DNA of 64,000 nt from Polaromonas sp. (GCA_013298945.1 JAAFJR010000004.1:124001-188000), one strand, 5' to 3'. Counted from the first letter of the stretch, positions 24,421 to 34,745 are shown. Made by a program: numbers and translations. The notes: generated by a model not told the origin, from the sequence alone.

Positions 24421-25598
24421 AACTTTGCCAAACGCACGGCTTCGTCAACAAAGTTATACACCTCTAGTGGTATGACATTGTTTGGCCCTAACAAGGCCTT
24501 GTTGCGAAATTGACCTAACCGCACCACCACGAGCTGCAGCGACGGCACCACAATCACGTACTGACCCTGATGCCCTTGTAAAGAGTAAAACGGGTGCTTA
24601 TAGGTCCAATCCATCCACAGTGAATGTCCGTAGTAGGGTTGCAAATCTGGCTTGCGCATGCGCTCTATAAAGGCTTTATCCAGCAACTGCTTGCCGTCCC
24701 ATTGCCCATCTTGAAGCAGCAACTGACCTAATTTCGCGTAGTCTCTGGCAGTGGCAAAAATGCAGCAGTAGGTGCGCTCCATGCCGCCGTCTTCACCTGT
24801 TCGGTCAAGCGTGTAAATGGCGTCTTTCTCCATACCTAGCGGCTGCCAAAGCGATTGCGACAAGTGTTCACTGACATTAGATTGGGGATTCTTTTTCTGA
24901 ATCGCACGCTTCAATATCACGCCTAAAACTTGGGTTGAACCACTGCTGTATTCAAATTCGCTTCCCGGCTCACGTTCAAAATCTTGACCAAGTACGGCTT
25001 TTTCAGCGTCCGTGCCAAAGTAAAGGTTGGTGGTGACATTGAATGGCAACTTGTAGTTTTCTGTCCAATCGTGCCCTGCTTTCATGGCTGAAAGCTGCGA
25101 TATCGTTGCCTTTGCACCTCGCGCATTATTGGCGTATTCTGGCAAAAATTGAGTGATGGGCGCATCAAAACTAGGAATCAAGCCTTGCTGCACTGCTAAT
25201 CCTACTTGCATAGTCGTCACAGTCTTTGCTATTGAAAACGAATTGGTTTTTGAGCTTTCGGTATAGGGTGAAAAATAAGTTTCATGCAACAGCTTGCCAT
25301 TTTTAGCCACAACAAAAGCGGCAGATTTGTATTGCTGCAAGTAGCTCAGCGTTGCACTGCTCAAGGGTTCTTTGTTAAACGCGACGTCTTTTTCCCATGC
25401 AAGGGGTTGTGCTGTTGCGATTTTGCGCTGTGCGAAGTTGCCCGCATCGTCAATGTGCGCGGTGGAGTGCCCTTGCAGATAAGTGGCAGACAGCGCTTTC
25501 CAGAAATAGCCATGACCAGTCAGCTGAATGGTCAATGCGGCTAAAACCAATAGGCCAATCAATACCCATAGCAAGCGTTTCATAAATTTTTTAACCAT
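24417..25598 (-). CDS. Serine hydrolase, class C beta-lactamase family
   Basis: This 393-aa protein has one N-terminal membrane anchor (residues 7-28), followed by a beta-lactamase/esterase domain. The nucleophile motif is SIAKT (SxxK) near residue 122, followed by YSSGSTQ (YxS/N-type) near 215. Family members hydrolyse esters, amides or lactams, and most are not true beta-lactamases. It overlaps both neighbours (8 bases upstream with the ThDP enzyme, 4 bases downstream), so it is translated as part of a coupled operon. It likely faces the periplasm. Confidence 0.8.
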   Translation of the reverse strand: MVKKFMKRLLWVLIGLLVLAALTIQLTGHGYFWKALSATYLQGHSTAHIDDAGNFAQRKIATAQPLAWEKDVAFNKEPLSSATLSYLQQYKSAAFVVAKNGKLLHETYFSPYTESSKTNSFSIAKTVTTMQVGLAVQQGLIPSFDAPITQFLPEYANNARGAKATISQLSAMKAGHDWTENYKLPFNVTTNLYFGTDAEKAVLGQDFEREPGSEFEYSSGSTQVLGVILKRAIQKKNPQSNVSEHLSQSLWQPLGMEKDAIYTLDRTGEDGGMERTYCCIFATARDYAKLGQLLLQDGQWDGKQLLDKAFIERMRKPDLQPYYGHSLWMDWTYKHPFYSLQGHQGQYVIVVPSLQLVVVRLGQFRNKALLGPNNVIPLEVYNFVDEAVRLAKL

Positions 25599-27312
25599 GA
25601 TTTTTTGAATTATTCATTTTATGTAAAGCATTTTGCGTGATTTGCGCCAAGCTGCCCCGGGTGGAGATCACTTCGGGGTCCAACATCACCTCGATCACCG
25701 TGCCTTGCGGACGCGCCAGTGCAGCTAACAGCTCGGCTTCGAACTCATGGGTATGTGTGATGCGCACGCCTGCATAGCCATAGGCGCGCGCCAAGCCCAC
25801 AAAGTCAGGGTTGCTGAGCTGCGTACCGCTGACGTTTTGTGGGTATTCACGCTCTTGGTGCATGCGTATCGTGCCAAACATGCCGTTATTGAGCAGCAAA
25901 ACAATACTTTTGGCACCGCATTGAGCGGCTGTGGCCAGCTCCTGCCCGTTCATCATGAAATCGCCATCACCGGCAATGGTGAAAGCGACACGTTGGCCGA
26001 CGATGGAAGCAGAGATCCCCGCTGGCACGCCATAACCCATTGCGCCATTGGTGGGTGCAAGTTGGGTTTTGAAGCCTTTGGCCAAGCCGTGGTATTTGAA
26101 GAAACGGTGCAGCCAACTGGCAAAATTGCCTGCGCCGTTGGTCAGCACGGCGTCTGCGGGCAGGTGTTTTTGCAAGGTGGCGATGATGGCTGGCATGTCA
26201 ATACTGCCTGGGAGTTTCAGCCCACCGTTGGCGGGGTCGACATTGGACAAATAATCGTCATTGGCTTCTTTCGTCCAAGCCTGCCAGGGCAAGGTCGGTG
26301 GTGCGGACAGCACTTCTAGCGACCTAGCTGCTGCACTCATGCTGGCATGGATGGACAGATCAGCCTGGTAAACGCGACCCAACTCTTCAGCACTCGCATG
26401 AATGTGCACCAATTTTTGTGCCGATTTAGGCAATTGCAGCAGCGTGTAACCGCTGGAAGTCATCTCGCCCAGACGCGGGCCGATGGCGATGACCAAGTCA
26501 CTTTGTTTGATACGCGCCGCCAGTTTGGGGTTGATGCCGATACCCACGTCACCAGCGTAGAGCGGGTGAAAATTATCAAACGTATCCTGAAACCTAAAGG
26601 CGTTACCCACCGGCAGCGACCAGTTCTCAGCAAAACGTTGCAGGGCTTGCGCGGCCTGTACCGTCCAACCACCACCGCCAGCTATGACGAAGGGACGCTC
26701 GGCTTTCAGCAGCATTTCGCGCAAGGTACGCAAGCTTCCGGGGTCGCTCCAAGCTTCAGCGGGCGTGACTTTGGGCAAAGGCTGGGCATCCACCATCTGC
26801 TTTAGCATGTCCTCGGGCAGCACCACAACGACAGGGCCAGGGCGGCCATTCATTGCGGTGGCAAAAGCGCGGGCGACGTATTCGGGGATGCGCTTAGGGT
26901 CGTCGATGCGCTCGACCCGCTTAGCCATGCCGCCTGTGGATGGGCCAAAAAAACTGAGGTAATTGACTTCTTGGAACGCTTCACGGTCACGCGTGTCACT
27001 GGCGACATCACCAACAAAAAGCACCATTGGGGTGGAATCTTGAAAAGCTGTATGCACACCAATCGATGCATTGGTCGCGCCTGGTCCGCGCGTCACGAAG
27101 CACACGCCAGGGCGACCGGTCAATTTGCCCGCAGCCTCAGCCATAAAAGCTGCGCCGCCTTCTTGCCGATTAATCACAAATTGGATATTTGGATAAGCGT
27201 GAAAACCATCCAACACTGCCAGAAAGCTCTCACCCGGCACACCAAACGCATGTGTCACTCCTTGGGCAAAAAGGCATTCGACCAACAAATGACCGGCTAA
27301 TTGTTTTGTCAT
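25591..27312 (-). CDS. Thiamine diphosphate-dependent enzyme (acetolactate synthase-like)
   Basis: This 573-aa ThDP enzyme has the three-domain layout of acetolactate synthases and benzoylformate decarboxylases. The catalytic Glu is in NRQEGGAAFMAEA near residue 51, RGPGATNA follows near 76, and the ThDP/Mg motif GDGDFMMNGQE near 439 ends in LLNNG. It is not accompanied by a small regulatory subunit, so a catabolic decarboxylase or lyase is more likely than branched-chain biosynthesis. It overlaps the MFS gene by 4 bases and the hydrolase gene by 8. The substrate is unknown. Confidence 0.85.
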   Translation of the reverse strand: MTKQLAGHLLVECLFAQGVTHAFGVPGESFLAVLDGFHAYPNIQFVINRQEGGAAFMAEAAGKLTGRPGVCFVTRGPGATNASIGVHTAFQDSTPMVLFVGDVASDTRDREAFQEVNYLSFFGPSTGGMAKRVERIDDPKRIPEYVARAFATAMNGRPGPVVVVLPEDMLKQMVDAQPLPKVTPAEAWSDPGSLRTLREMLLKAERPFVIAGGGGWTVQAAQALQRFAENWSLPVGNAFRFQDTFDNFHPLYAGDVGIGINPKLAARIKQSDLVIAIGPRLGEMTSSGYTLLQLPKSAQKLVHIHASAEELGRVYQADLSIHASMSAAARSLEVLSAPPTLPWQAWTKEANDDYLSNVDPANGGLKLPGSIDMPAIIATLQKHLPADAVLTNGAGNFASWLHRFFKYHGLAKGFKTQLAPTNGAMGYGVPAGISASIVGQRVAFTIAGDGDFMMNGQELATAAQCGAKSIVLLLNNGMFGTIRMHQEREYPQNVSGTQLSNPDFVGLARAYGYAGVRITHTHEFEAELLAALARPQGTVIEVMLDPEVISTRGSLAQITQNALHKMNNSKNHG

Positions 27313-28568
27313 AGTTTGTTTGACTTTTGTTCTACATTTCTGGCAAAGCCAATGCTAATCAGCAATACGAAAGCCACGGCATAAAGGCACGCACTGTAAA
27401 GCTGCCTGTCCATCAATGCACCAAAAATTAACGGCGCAACCGCAAAGCCCACATCAAAACCCGAGTAAACCGTGCCATACATGCGACCAGAAGCGCCTTT
27501 TGGGGTTGCATTTTTAACCATCATGTCACGGCTGGGGTTGCCAATACCTACTACAAAACCTGTAGCAGCTAAGGCAATCATTGTGCCGGCTGCACCCAAA
27601 ATACCGGTCGCACAAAGGGTTAGCAATATGGCACCAACAAAATAGCAAATCATGATGGCTTTATCGCTACTCACACCGCGCCTAGTTTGGTTGGACGCGA
27701 TAAAACCACCCACCAAGATACCCAAAGCGCCACATAGCAGATAGGCAGTCAAAGTCATCGTCGCCATTTCAAAGCTGATGTTATGCAAGGCTTTGAGAAT
27801 AGGTACAGAGAAGCTTTGCACCATCGCCAGTGTCACCGTGGACAGCATGAAAAAGCCAAAACACCACCACACGACCGGCAGCTTTAAGAATGCAAAATCA
27901 CTCTCTTTTTTGACAACTGTCGCTTCTGAATGTTCTCGGTGAACCACCGGCACATGCAAGCTATCCCGGTTCAGGTACAAAATCAATAAAACCACCGCAT
28001 ACAAGCTAGCAGCTGCAAAATAGGCATTGCGCCATCCTAAAAATGCTGTCATGCCCGCATAAAACATAGGTGCAAGCGCCCACCCCAAGCTACCCGAAAT
28101 ACCGTGCGTGCTGAAGGCGTGACCCAAGCGAGCTTGCGATACACGGTGGTTCATGATTGTGAAATCGCATGGGTGAAACGGTGAGTTACCCAAGCCCGCC
28201 AAGGCTGCCGCCACAATCAACCAGCTGTAACCCTGCGCTGATGCCGCCACAAGGGCCGCCAGCAAAAACACGCCAATCGCAGAAAACAGCACCGGCCGTG
28301 CCCCCACGCGATCTACCCAAAACCCGGACAAAGCTTGCCCTACGCCGGAAACGGTGAAGAAAACTGTGACCAAGAAGCCAAGTTGCGAGAAACTTAGCGC
28401 AAACTCTTTTTGAAATAACGGAAACAAAGGTACCAGCAGCATGTGCGAGAAATGCGAAATGGCATGCGCCATGCTCACCAAGCCGATGATTTTGGCATCT
28501 TGTCGTAGTGCAATTGGGTTAGAAAGAGGCTTGCTATCGATCGCAACAGTGATGGTGTGAGTGCTCAT
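27309..28568 (-). CDS. Major facilitator superfamily transporter
   Basis: This is a 12-segment MFS permease, about 419 aa from the ATG ending at 28568 (MSTHTI). The open frame continues 9 codons upstream, but this start is better placed. The loop sequence GFWVDRVGARPVLF near residue 80 is the MFS loop 2-3 signature. It is the first gene of the coupled operon with a ThDP enzyme, serine hydrolase and M29-like protein, so it probably imports their substrate. A membrane segment near residue 335 (IALAATGFVVGIG) is encoded by a sequence resembling the dispersed repeat. Confidence 0.88.
   Translation of the reverse strand: MSTHTITVAIDSKPLSNPIALRQDAKIIGLVSMAHAISHFSHMLLVPLFPLFQKEFALSFSQLGFLVTVFFTVSGVGQALSGFWVDRVGARPVLFSAIGVFLLAALVAASAQGYSWLIVAAALAGLGNSPFHPCDFTIMNHRVSQARLGHAFSTHGISGSLGWALAPMFYAGMTAFLGWRNAYFAAASLYAVVLLILYLNRDSLHVPVVHREHSEATVVKKESDFAFLKLPVVWWCFGFFMLSTVTLAMVQSFSVPILKALHNISFEMATMTLTAYLLCGALGILVGGFIASNQTRRGVSSDKAIMICYFVGAILLTLCATGILGAAGTMIALAATGFVVGIGNPSRDMMVKNATPKGASGRMYGTVYSGFDVGFAVAPLIFGALMDRQLYSACLYAVAFVLLISIGFARNVEQKSNKL
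27548..27600 (+). repeat. Candidate dispersed repeat copy inside the MFS gene
   Basis: CTAC-AAAACCT-GTAG forms hairpin 1 with a C-G pair replacing the usual T-A pair, followed by GCTAAGGCAAT and GCCGGCT. About 30 of 45 bases match in the coding frame. The antisense frame and the TAA-to-TTA change are the same as in chrA and rlmD. MFS membrane segments could mimic this by chance. Confidence 0.5.
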
Positions 28569-28605
28569 ACCATGATCATAGCAAGATAGCAACAAGCCGG
28601 CGTGG

Positions 28606-28630
28606 CATGGATTCCCGCCTGCACGGGAAT
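28606..28630. repeat. GC-rich inverted repeat, second copy
   Basis: TGGATTCCCGCCTGCACGGGAATGAC between the MFS start and the clpB end is a hairpin of the same type as at 19810-19834. The intergenic position suggests a terminator or mobile mini-element role. Confidence 0.6.
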
Positions 28631-28667
28631 GACGGAAGGTTGCTTAACAGATTTTCTCAGATCAACT

Positions 28668-31271
28668 TTACTTGAACACAAATTGCCCAGGCGCATGAAT
28701 CGGATCTACGCTCACGGCAATGCTGCTCTTGGGCAAGAATTTCCCTTCCAAAATCAACTTGGATAGTGGGTTTTCAATGCGTTGCTGGATAGCTCTTTTC
28801 AACGGGCGGGCACCAAACACCGGGTCAAACCCAACTTTCGCCAATTCAGCCAAGGCAGCTGCAGACACGTCCAAAGTCAATTCCATCTTATTCAGGCGCG
28901 CATGCAATATTTTGAGCTGAATGACTGCAATCGATTGAATTTCTTTAACACCCAAGGCGTGAAAGACTACAGTTTCGTCGATTCGGTTCAAAAACTCGGG
29001 GCGGAAATGATCTTTCAACTCGTCCCACACGGCGTCTTTGACCTCGTCATAAGGTTTGCCAACCATGGCTTGGATTTTGTGCGAACCGATGTTGCTGGTC
29101 ATCACGATCACGGCGTTTTTGAAGTCCACAGTACGTCCTTGACCATCCGTCAAACGCCCATCGTCAAGCACTTGTAAAAGCACGTTGAACACATCCGGGT
29201 GCGCTTTTTCCACCTCATCCAGCAAAATCACGCTGTAAGGTTTGCGACGCACAGCCTCGGTCAAATAGCCGCCTTCTTCGTAACCCACATAGCCAGGAGG
29301 CGCACCAATCAAACGTGCAACGCTATGCTTTTCCATGAACTCGCTCATATCGATGCGAATCAAATGGTCTTCGGAATCAAACAAGAAACCAGCCAACGCC
29401 TTGCACAGCTCGGTTTTACCCACACCGGTAGGGCCGAGGAACAAGAAGGAGCCGGTCGGACGGTTTGGGTCAGACAAGCCCGCACGCGAGCGGCGAATCG
29501 CATTCGCCACCGCCGTGATGGCTTCTTCCTGACCCACCACGCGGTCATGCAGTTTGACTTCCATTTGCAAAAGCTTGTCACGCTCGCCCTGCATGAGTTT
29601 GCTCACTGGTATGCCCGTCGCACGCGCTACGACTTCGGCGATTTCCTCAGCTCCCACTTGGGTGCGAAGCAAGCGTGGCTTTGCAATGCCGTTTTTACTA
29701 TCTGTTTCACTTTTTTCCTCTACAGCTTGTGCTTCTTTCAAGCGTTTTTGCAGCTCTGGCAATTTACCATAGGTCAGCTCTGAAACCTTCGCCAAATCAC
29801 CTTTACGAGTGAAGTCTTCAATTTGGAATTTAACTTTCTCTAATTCTTCCATCACAGTTTTAGAGCCTTGCGCTTGCGCTTTTTCAGCTTGCCAGATTTC
29901 GTCCAGGTCAGAAATTTCCTTTTGCAAGGTCAAAATTTCTCCTTCAATCAAACCCAAGCGTTTTTGTGAAGCTTCGTCTTTTTCGCGCTTCACGGCTTCA
30001 CGTTCGATCTGGAGCTGAATTAATCTGCGATCTAATTTATCCATCACCTCAGGTTTGGAATCCAGCTCGATCTTGATTTTGGAAGCAGCTTCGTCAATTA
30101 AATCAATTGCTTTATCAGGCAGAAAACGGTCTGTGATGTAACGGTGACTAAGCTCAGCAGCAGCCACAATTGCTGGGTCTGTGATTTGCACGCCGTGATG
30201 CACTTCGTATTTCTCTTGCAAACCACGCAAAATGGCAATCGTCGCTTCTACAGTCGGCTCTCCTACCAAGATTTTCTGGAAACGACGTTCCAAGGCTGCA
30301 TCTTTTTCAATGTATTTGCGGTATTCGTCTAAGGTTGTGGCGCCCACGCAATGCAACTCACCTCGCGCCAAGGCGGGTTTAAGCATATTGCCTGCGTCCA
30401 TCGCGCCCTCGGCTTTGCCCGCCCCGACCATGGTGTGCAATTCGTCAATAAAGACGATGGTTTGTCCCTCGTCTTTGGCTAAATCTTTCAACACCGTTTT
30501 CAGGCGCTCTTCAAACTCGCCTCGGAATTTAGCACCTGCCAAAAGCGCGGCCATGTCCAAGCTCAGTACTCGTTTGCCTTTGAGCGATTCAGGAACTTCC
30601 CCCGAGACAATACGCTGCGCCAAGCCCTCTACAATCGCGGTTTTGCCGACACCAGGTTCACCAATCAGCACAGGGTTGTTTTTTGTACGACGTTGCAAGA
30701 CTTGAATAGCGCGGCGGATTTCATCATCGCGACCAATCACTGGGTCTAGCTTGCCCATACGGGCGCGTTCAGTTAAATCGACGCAGTATTTTTTGAGCGA
30801 TTCGCGCTGGTCTTCAGCATCTGCGCTGTCCATATTTTGACCACCACGCACAGCATCGATGGCGGACTCTAGCGATTTGCGGTTCATGCCGTTGGCTTTG
30901 GCCAACTTGCCTAAGTCGCCCTTGAAATCGCACAAAGCCAGCAAAAACAACTCGCTGGCAACAAACTGGTCACCCCGTTTCATGGCTTCTTTTTCGGTAC
31001 TTTGCAGCAGACTGAGCAAATCGCGCCCCGGTTGCACCAGCTCCTGCCCTTGTACTTGCGGCAGTTTCTTGATCTGCTCATCCGTACCCGACAACAAAGC
31101 CGTCACATTGACTCCCGCACGCTGCAACAATGCTTTGGGCCCTTCGTCTTGACGCAGCAGCGCCGCCAACAAATGCGCTGGCTCGATGTACGGGTGATCC
31201 TGCCCCACAGCCAGGCTCTGCGCCTCGCTCAAGGCTTCTTGAAATTTAGTGGTTAGTTTGTCAGCACGCAT
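28668..31271 (-). CDS. clpB: ATP-dependent chaperone ClpB
   Basis: This is the 867-aa hexameric disaggregase that rescues aggregated proteins with DnaK. It has an N-terminal Clp repeat domain and a first AAA+ module with [13 protein letters not shown] near residue 206. The coiled-coil middle domain spans about residues 400-525. The second AAA+ module has [13 protein letters not shown] near 604, and the C-terminal [10 protein letters not shown] sensor region is present. The length is normal for ClpB. A sigma-32-like promoter lies 36 to 63 bases upstream of the start. Confidence 0.98.
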   Translation of the reverse strand: MRADKLTTKFQEALSEAQSLAVGQDHPYIEPAHLLAALLRQDEGPKALLQRAGVNVTALLSGTDEQIKKLPQVQGQELVQPGRDLLSLLQSTEKEAMKRGDQFVASELFLLALCDFKGDLGKLAKANGMNRKSLESAIDAVRGGQNMDSADAEDQRESLKKYCVDLTERARMGKLDPVIGRDDEIRRAIQVLQRRTKNNPVLIGEPGVGKTAIVEGLAQRIVSGEVPESLKGKRVLSLDMAALLAGAKFRGEFEERLKTVLKDLAKDEGQTIVFIDELHTMVGAGKAEGAMDAGNMLKPALARGELHCVGATTLDEYRKYIEKDAALERRFQKILVGEPTVEATIAILRGLQEKYEVHHGVQITDPAIVAAAELSHRYITDRFLPDKAIDLIDEAASKIKIELDSKPEVMDKLDRRLIQLQIEREAVKREKDEASQKRLGLIEGEILTLQKEISDLDEIWQAEKAQAQGSKTVMEELEKVKFQIEDFTRKGDLAKVSELTYGKLPELQKRLKEAQAVEEKSETDSKNGIAKPRLLRTQVGAEEIAEVVARATGIPVSKLMQGERDKLLQMEVKLHDRVVGQEEAITAVANAIRRSRAGLSDPNRPTGSFLFLGPTGVGKTELCKALAGFLFDSEDHLIRIDMSEFMEKHSVARLIGAPPGYVGYEEGGYLTEAVRRKPYSVILLDEVEKAHPDVFNVLLQVLDDGRLTDGQGRTVDFKNAVIVMTSNIGSHKIQAMVGKPYDEVKDAVWDELKDHFRPEFLNRIDETVVFHALGVKEIQSIAVIQLKILHARLNKMELTLDVSAAALAELAKVGFDPVFGARPLKRAIQQRIENPLSKLILEGKFLPKSSIAVSVDPIHAPGQFVFK

Positions 31272-31306
31272 GGTGTAACTCCTGAAATTGTTCTGAATTA
31301 CATCCT

Positions 31307-31334
31307 AATTAAGGATAAACCCGTAAATTTCAAG
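31307..31334 (-). promoter_or_regulatory. Sigma-32-type heat-shock promoter of clpB
   Basis: On the minus strand a perfect -35 CTTGAAA (31328-31334) is followed after 13 bases by CCTTAATT (31307-31314), close to the heat-shock -10 CCCCATNT. The distance to the clpB ATG at 31271 is appropriate. Confidence 0.7.
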
Positions 31335-31379
31335 ATTAGCGCTTTTGACTTAGATCATATGTAGGACAAAGACGTCCCA

Positions 31380-32645
31380 TTATTTAAATGATGCAAATTT
31401 TTCGATTTCTGATGAAAATAGTGAGAATCCAGCGATTTTTTTATAGTGTTCAGAAATTGCGCCTAGTTCCTTTTGACTGATCACATCATCGATATGGCGA
31501 AACGGTTTGTCGCCAGCAAGTTCGTCAACTTTGATGTTGATGAAGTCCGGAGGCAAACTGCGGTTGGTTTGCACAATACGTGATGTTATTTCGCGGCGTT
31601 TGACTTCGTAACTTTGCAGTGCGGCCAGTGGGTCAGATAGCTGCGCTAGCTCGGTGGCCAGCGTACGCGCATCTATCAATGCCTGCGCCGAACCATTGGA
31701 GCCGCGCGGGTACATGGGGTGTGCAGCATCTCCCATCAAAGTAACTCGACCAAATGTCCATTGTGCAATCGGGTCTTTGTCCACCATAGGGTATTCTAGC
31801 ACTTGGTCGGCATTGCGAATCAATGCCGGTACATCTAACCAATCGAACTTCCAATCTTTAAAAATTGGCATGAAGTCTTCAACCTTACCGCCGCTGTTCC
31901 AGTCGTTCATATAACGGCTATCGCCTTCGATTTCGGCCATCCAGTTGATAAGTTGGTTGCCGTCACCATCGATGTTGTCAACAATCGGGTAAATCACCAT
32001 CTTGCCAGTTTTGATAGAGCCAATCCGCATATAGCTTTTACCAGTCAATATCGGCTTGTGCCGTGTCACGCCGCGCCACGTGTTGATACCCGCAAAAGCG
32101 AGTTTGTCGTTCGGGTAAAACTGTTTACGGATGGCAGAATGAATGCCATCACAAGCGATCACAATATCTGCTTGCACTGATGGTAACTGTGTACCATCAG
32201 AACCTTGTACAAAATTCACTGTAGCACCAACGCCATCTTGCGTCACGCCGACACAGCGGTGGTTGGTATGAATATGCCCAGCACCCAAGCGGTCAACGAC
32301 CGCATCAAACAAAATGCGATGCAGCTTGCCACGGTGGATACCAATTTCAGGCACGGCATAGCCAGCGTGTCTGCCACGCGGTTCTTTGTAGATAAATTGA
32401 CCAAAACGATTGAAGAAAACACTTTCTAGGTTTTCAATGCCAACGGCTTCAAGTTCAGCCTGCAAACCTAAGCCCGCTAACTCACGCATGGCATGTGGCA
32501 GTAATGTGATGCCAACGCCTAGCTCCTTTACATCTGGCACCGATTCATACACATCACAAATCAAACCTTGTTGATGTAAAGCCAGTGCAAAACCTAAGCC
32601 AGCTATCCCGCCACCGACAACTGCGATTCTGCAACTTTGAGACAT
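31380..32645 (-). CDS. FAD-dependent aromatic monooxygenase (salicylate hydroxylase-like)
   Basis: This is a group A flavoprotein hydroxylase of about 421 aa. It has the FAD motif GGGIAGLGFALALHQQG near residue 10, VIACDGIHSAIR near 160 (DG motif), and GDAAHPMYPRGSNG near 300 that binds the ribityl chain. Such enzymes use NAD(P)H and O2 to hydroxylate aromatic acids. The start is placed at the ATG ending at 32645; an upstream ATG at 32693 would overlap the Bug gene. It is the last gene of a catabolic set with a Bug receptor and a decarboxylase-like amidohydrolase. Confidence 0.88.
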   Translation of the reverse strand: MSQSCRIAVVGGGIAGLGFALALHQQGLICDVYESVPDVKELGVGITLLPHAMRELAGLGLQAELEAVGIENLESVFFNRFGQFIYKEPRGRHAGYAVPEIGIHRGKLHRILFDAVVDRLGAGHIHTNHRCVGVTQDGVGATVNFVQGSDGTQLPSVQADIVIACDGIHSAIRKQFYPNDKLAFAGINTWRGVTRHKPILTGKSYMRIGSIKTGKMVIYPIVDNIDGDGNQLINWMAEIEGDSRYMNDWNSGGKVEDFMPIFKDWKFDWLDVPALIRNADQVLEYPMVDKDPIAQWTFGRVTLMGDAAHPMYPRGSNGSAQALIDARTLATELAQLSDPLAALQSYEVKRREITSRIVQTNRSLPPDFINIKVDELAGDKPFRHIDDVISQKELGAISEHYKKIAGFSLFSSEIEKFASFK

Positions 32646-32673
32646 CTGAAGTGCGTTGTATGGCTTCAAAATA

Positions 32674-33642
32674 TCACTCTGCCGTGATGCCATTGCGTCG
32701 AATCACTTCGCCCCAGCGCGGATAGTCCTTGTTGACGAGTTGAGTCAATTCGTCCGTTGTTGAGGCACTTGCATCCATACCTGCACGTTTAAGTAAATCA
32801 AATACTTCAGGCTGTTTGATAATCGCTGAAATTTCGCTGTTTAAACGATTTACCACGGGTGCAGCAGTCTTGCTAGGTGCAAAAAAAGCATACCAAAGAT
32901 CGACCTCAATATCCTTGATACCCATCTCACCAAATGTCGCCACATTCGGCGCAACGGGGTGACGCTTTGGACTACCAACTGCAAGCGCATTGAGCTTGCC
33001 AGCACTCACAAATCCTTGCGCTATATGCACAGGCAAAAAACCCACCATGATTTCACCCGACAAAATATCTTGTGTGTAACCCGCAGTGCCGCGGTAAGGC
33101 ACATGCAGCATAAAAAGATTTGTTTTTGCCTTGAACAACTCCATGGCCATGTGGTGTGGTGTGCCAATACCTGGCGAGCCAAAATTGATATAACCTGGTT
33201 TTGCCTTGGCTTGACTCACCAAATCGTTCACTGTTTTGATACCCGTTTTAGGGTTGCTCACCATCATCAAAGTGCCCCACGCTGCAAGCGACACGGCTGC
33301 AAAGTCCTTTGTTGGATTAAATGGCACGTTTTTATACAGCTGAGACGCCATCAGCATGGTGTTAGCACCCATCAGCACGGTATAGCCATCAGGGTTGGCT
33401 TTGGCCACAACGTCGGCACCGATATTGCCGCTCGCACCTGCCATGTTTTGTACGATGACGGGCTGTCCAAGCTTGTCACTGAGCTTAGGCGCAACAGCAC
33501 GTGCAATTGTGTCCATACCCGTCCCAGCCGTGAATGGCACAATGATTTTGATGGATTGTGTTGGCCAAGTTTGAGCATGGGACGCCCACGCGGTCAATCC
33601 CAACACACCAAAGACTGCTAGTTTCAATAAATTGTTTTTCAT
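32674..33642 (-). CDS. Bug/TctC family tripartite tricarboxylate transporter substrate-binding protein
   Basis: This is the third Bug receptor of the window, 322 aa from the ATG ending at 33642 (MKNNLLK), which has an upstream GAGG. The signal peptide ends WASHAQTWP. Motifs IKIIVPFTAGTGMDTIAR, GASGNIGADVVAK and HVPYRGTAGYTQDILSG are typical. It lies between the amidohydrolase and the flavin hydroxylase genes on the same strand, suggesting an aromatic carboxylate ligand. No TctAB partner is nearby. Confidence 0.92.
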   Translation of the reverse strand: MKNNLLKLAVFGVLGLTAWASHAQTWPTQSIKIIVPFTAGTGMDTIARAVAPKLSDKLGQPVIVQNMAGASGNIGADVVAKANPDGYTVLMGANTMLMASQLYKNVPFNPTKDFAAVSLAAWGTLMMVSNPKTGIKTVNDLVSQAKAKPGYINFGSPGIGTPHHMAMELFKAKTNLFMLHVPYRGTAGYTQDILSGEIMVGFLPVHIAQGFVSAGKLNALAVGSPKRHPVAPNVATFGEMGIKDIEVDLWYAFFAPSKTAAPVVNRLNSEISAIIKQPEVFDLLKRAGMDASASTTDELTQLVNKDYPRWGEVIRRNGITAE

Positions 33643-33672
33643 GAAGTTACCTCTAAGCACTTTAAAAGCTCT

Positions 33673-34710
33673 TTAAATGTTGATTTTAAAAACACGTTGC
33701 GCATTGGTTTGAAAAAACTTCTTCTTGTCTTCATCACTCATTTGCATATTGTCCATGACTGCAACTTCATCAATGGCGTATTGGTAAGGATAATCCATCG
33801 CATACATCACACGGTCAACACCAACAACTGATTGCGTGAATTTAATAGCTGGCTCCCAAGCAACGCCGCTATTGGTAATAGTGAAGTTTTCTCTCAAATA
33901 ATCACTCGGTTTTTTACGCAGCGGCTTGATGCTTTCATAACGCTGCGATTTCACTGTCGCTTGGTGCATGTAATCTAAACGGTAAGCCCAAAACGGCAAT
34001 GCTTCACCCATATGCCCAATGATCATTTGCAACTTTGGAAATCGGTCGAATACACCCGCTGTGATGATACGCAGCGCATGCAAACCTGTCTCAACACCAA
34101 AACCATAAATCGCGCCATCTAAACCGCACTCTTGAAACGGCTCAATCATGTTTTTAGGGAGTGAATTTGGGTGCAAATATATTGGGACATCATGCGCTTC
34201 GGCCGCTGCAAAAATATCCCAAAATTTAGGGTCTGACAAATATTCGCCTTGCGTGTGTGAGTTGATGATGACCGAATGCATTCCAAGCTTAGTCACGCCC
34301 CGCTCAATCTCTTTTGCAGCAGCGACAGGGTCTTGAGGTGCGACGGCTATCATTCCCGTGAAACGCGCTGGATGTTTACGTACCGCTTCAGCTAATTGGT
34401 CATTCGCCAATTGACTGAACGACACAGCCGTTGCCTTGTCCATCACCTGCACACCAGGCGCAGTCAACGCGATGACTTGGTGGTCGATACCCGCCTCATC
34501 CATATGCTGCAGCCTGACTTGGTCCAAATCCGTCAAACACCGCATGATGTGCGTCGCGCGCGCGCTTGGACTGCTCATGTAAAAACCCATCAAGCCTTTA
34601 AAACCAGGGTCTACGTCGTCTTTCGCAAGAATCTTGCGGTAGATGTACAACATCTCTGGTGGCGCAAATGCCTCCTCAGTGGCAATTCGTTTATAAGGTG
34701 TTTTGTGCAT
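33673..34710 (-). CDS. Amidohydrolase-family decarboxylase-like protein (ACMSD/gamma-resorcylate type)
   Basis: This 345-aa TIM-barrel protein of the amidohydrolase-2 (PF04909) group includes nonoxidative aromatic acid decarboxylases. It begins IATEEAFAPPEM, where the AxEEAF pattern fits gamma-resorcylate/2,3-dihydroxybenzoate decarboxylases. It has IYLHPNSLP near residue 174, MIIGHMGEALPFW near 229, and YAMDYPYQ near 303. It is the first gene of the minus-strand set with a Bug receptor and FAD hydroxylase, divergent from a MarR regulator. A decarboxylase acting before or after hydroxylation is a reasonable inference. Confidence 0.82.
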   Translation of the reverse strand: MHKTPYKRIATEEAFAPPEMLYIYRKILAKDDVDPGFKGLMGFYMSSPSARATHIMRCLTDLDQVRLQHMDEAGIDHQVIALTAPGVQVMDKATAVSFSQLANDQLAEAVRKHPARFTGMIAVAPQDPVAAAKEIERGVTKLGMHSVIINSHTQGEYLSDPKFWDIFAAAEAHDVPIYLHPNSLPKNMIEPFQECGLDGAIYGFGVETGLHALRIITAGVFDRFPKLQMIIGHMGEALPFWAYRLDYMHQATVKSQRYESIKPLRKKPSDYLRENFTITNSGVAWEPAIKFTQSVVGVDRVMYAMDYPYQYAIDEVAVMDNMQMSDEDKKKFFQTNAQRVFKINI

Positions 34711-34730
34711 GGCTTTTCATTTAAATTTTA

Positions 34731-34745
34731 GGTTGCATGCTAACC
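34731..34745. promoter_or_regulatory. Candidate MarR operator in the divergent gap
   Basis: GGTTGCATGCTAACC is a near-palindrome centred on GCATGC, lying 20 bases upstream of the amidohydrolase start and 78 bases before marR. Its position suits control of both genes by the adjacent MarR protein. Confidence 0.4.
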
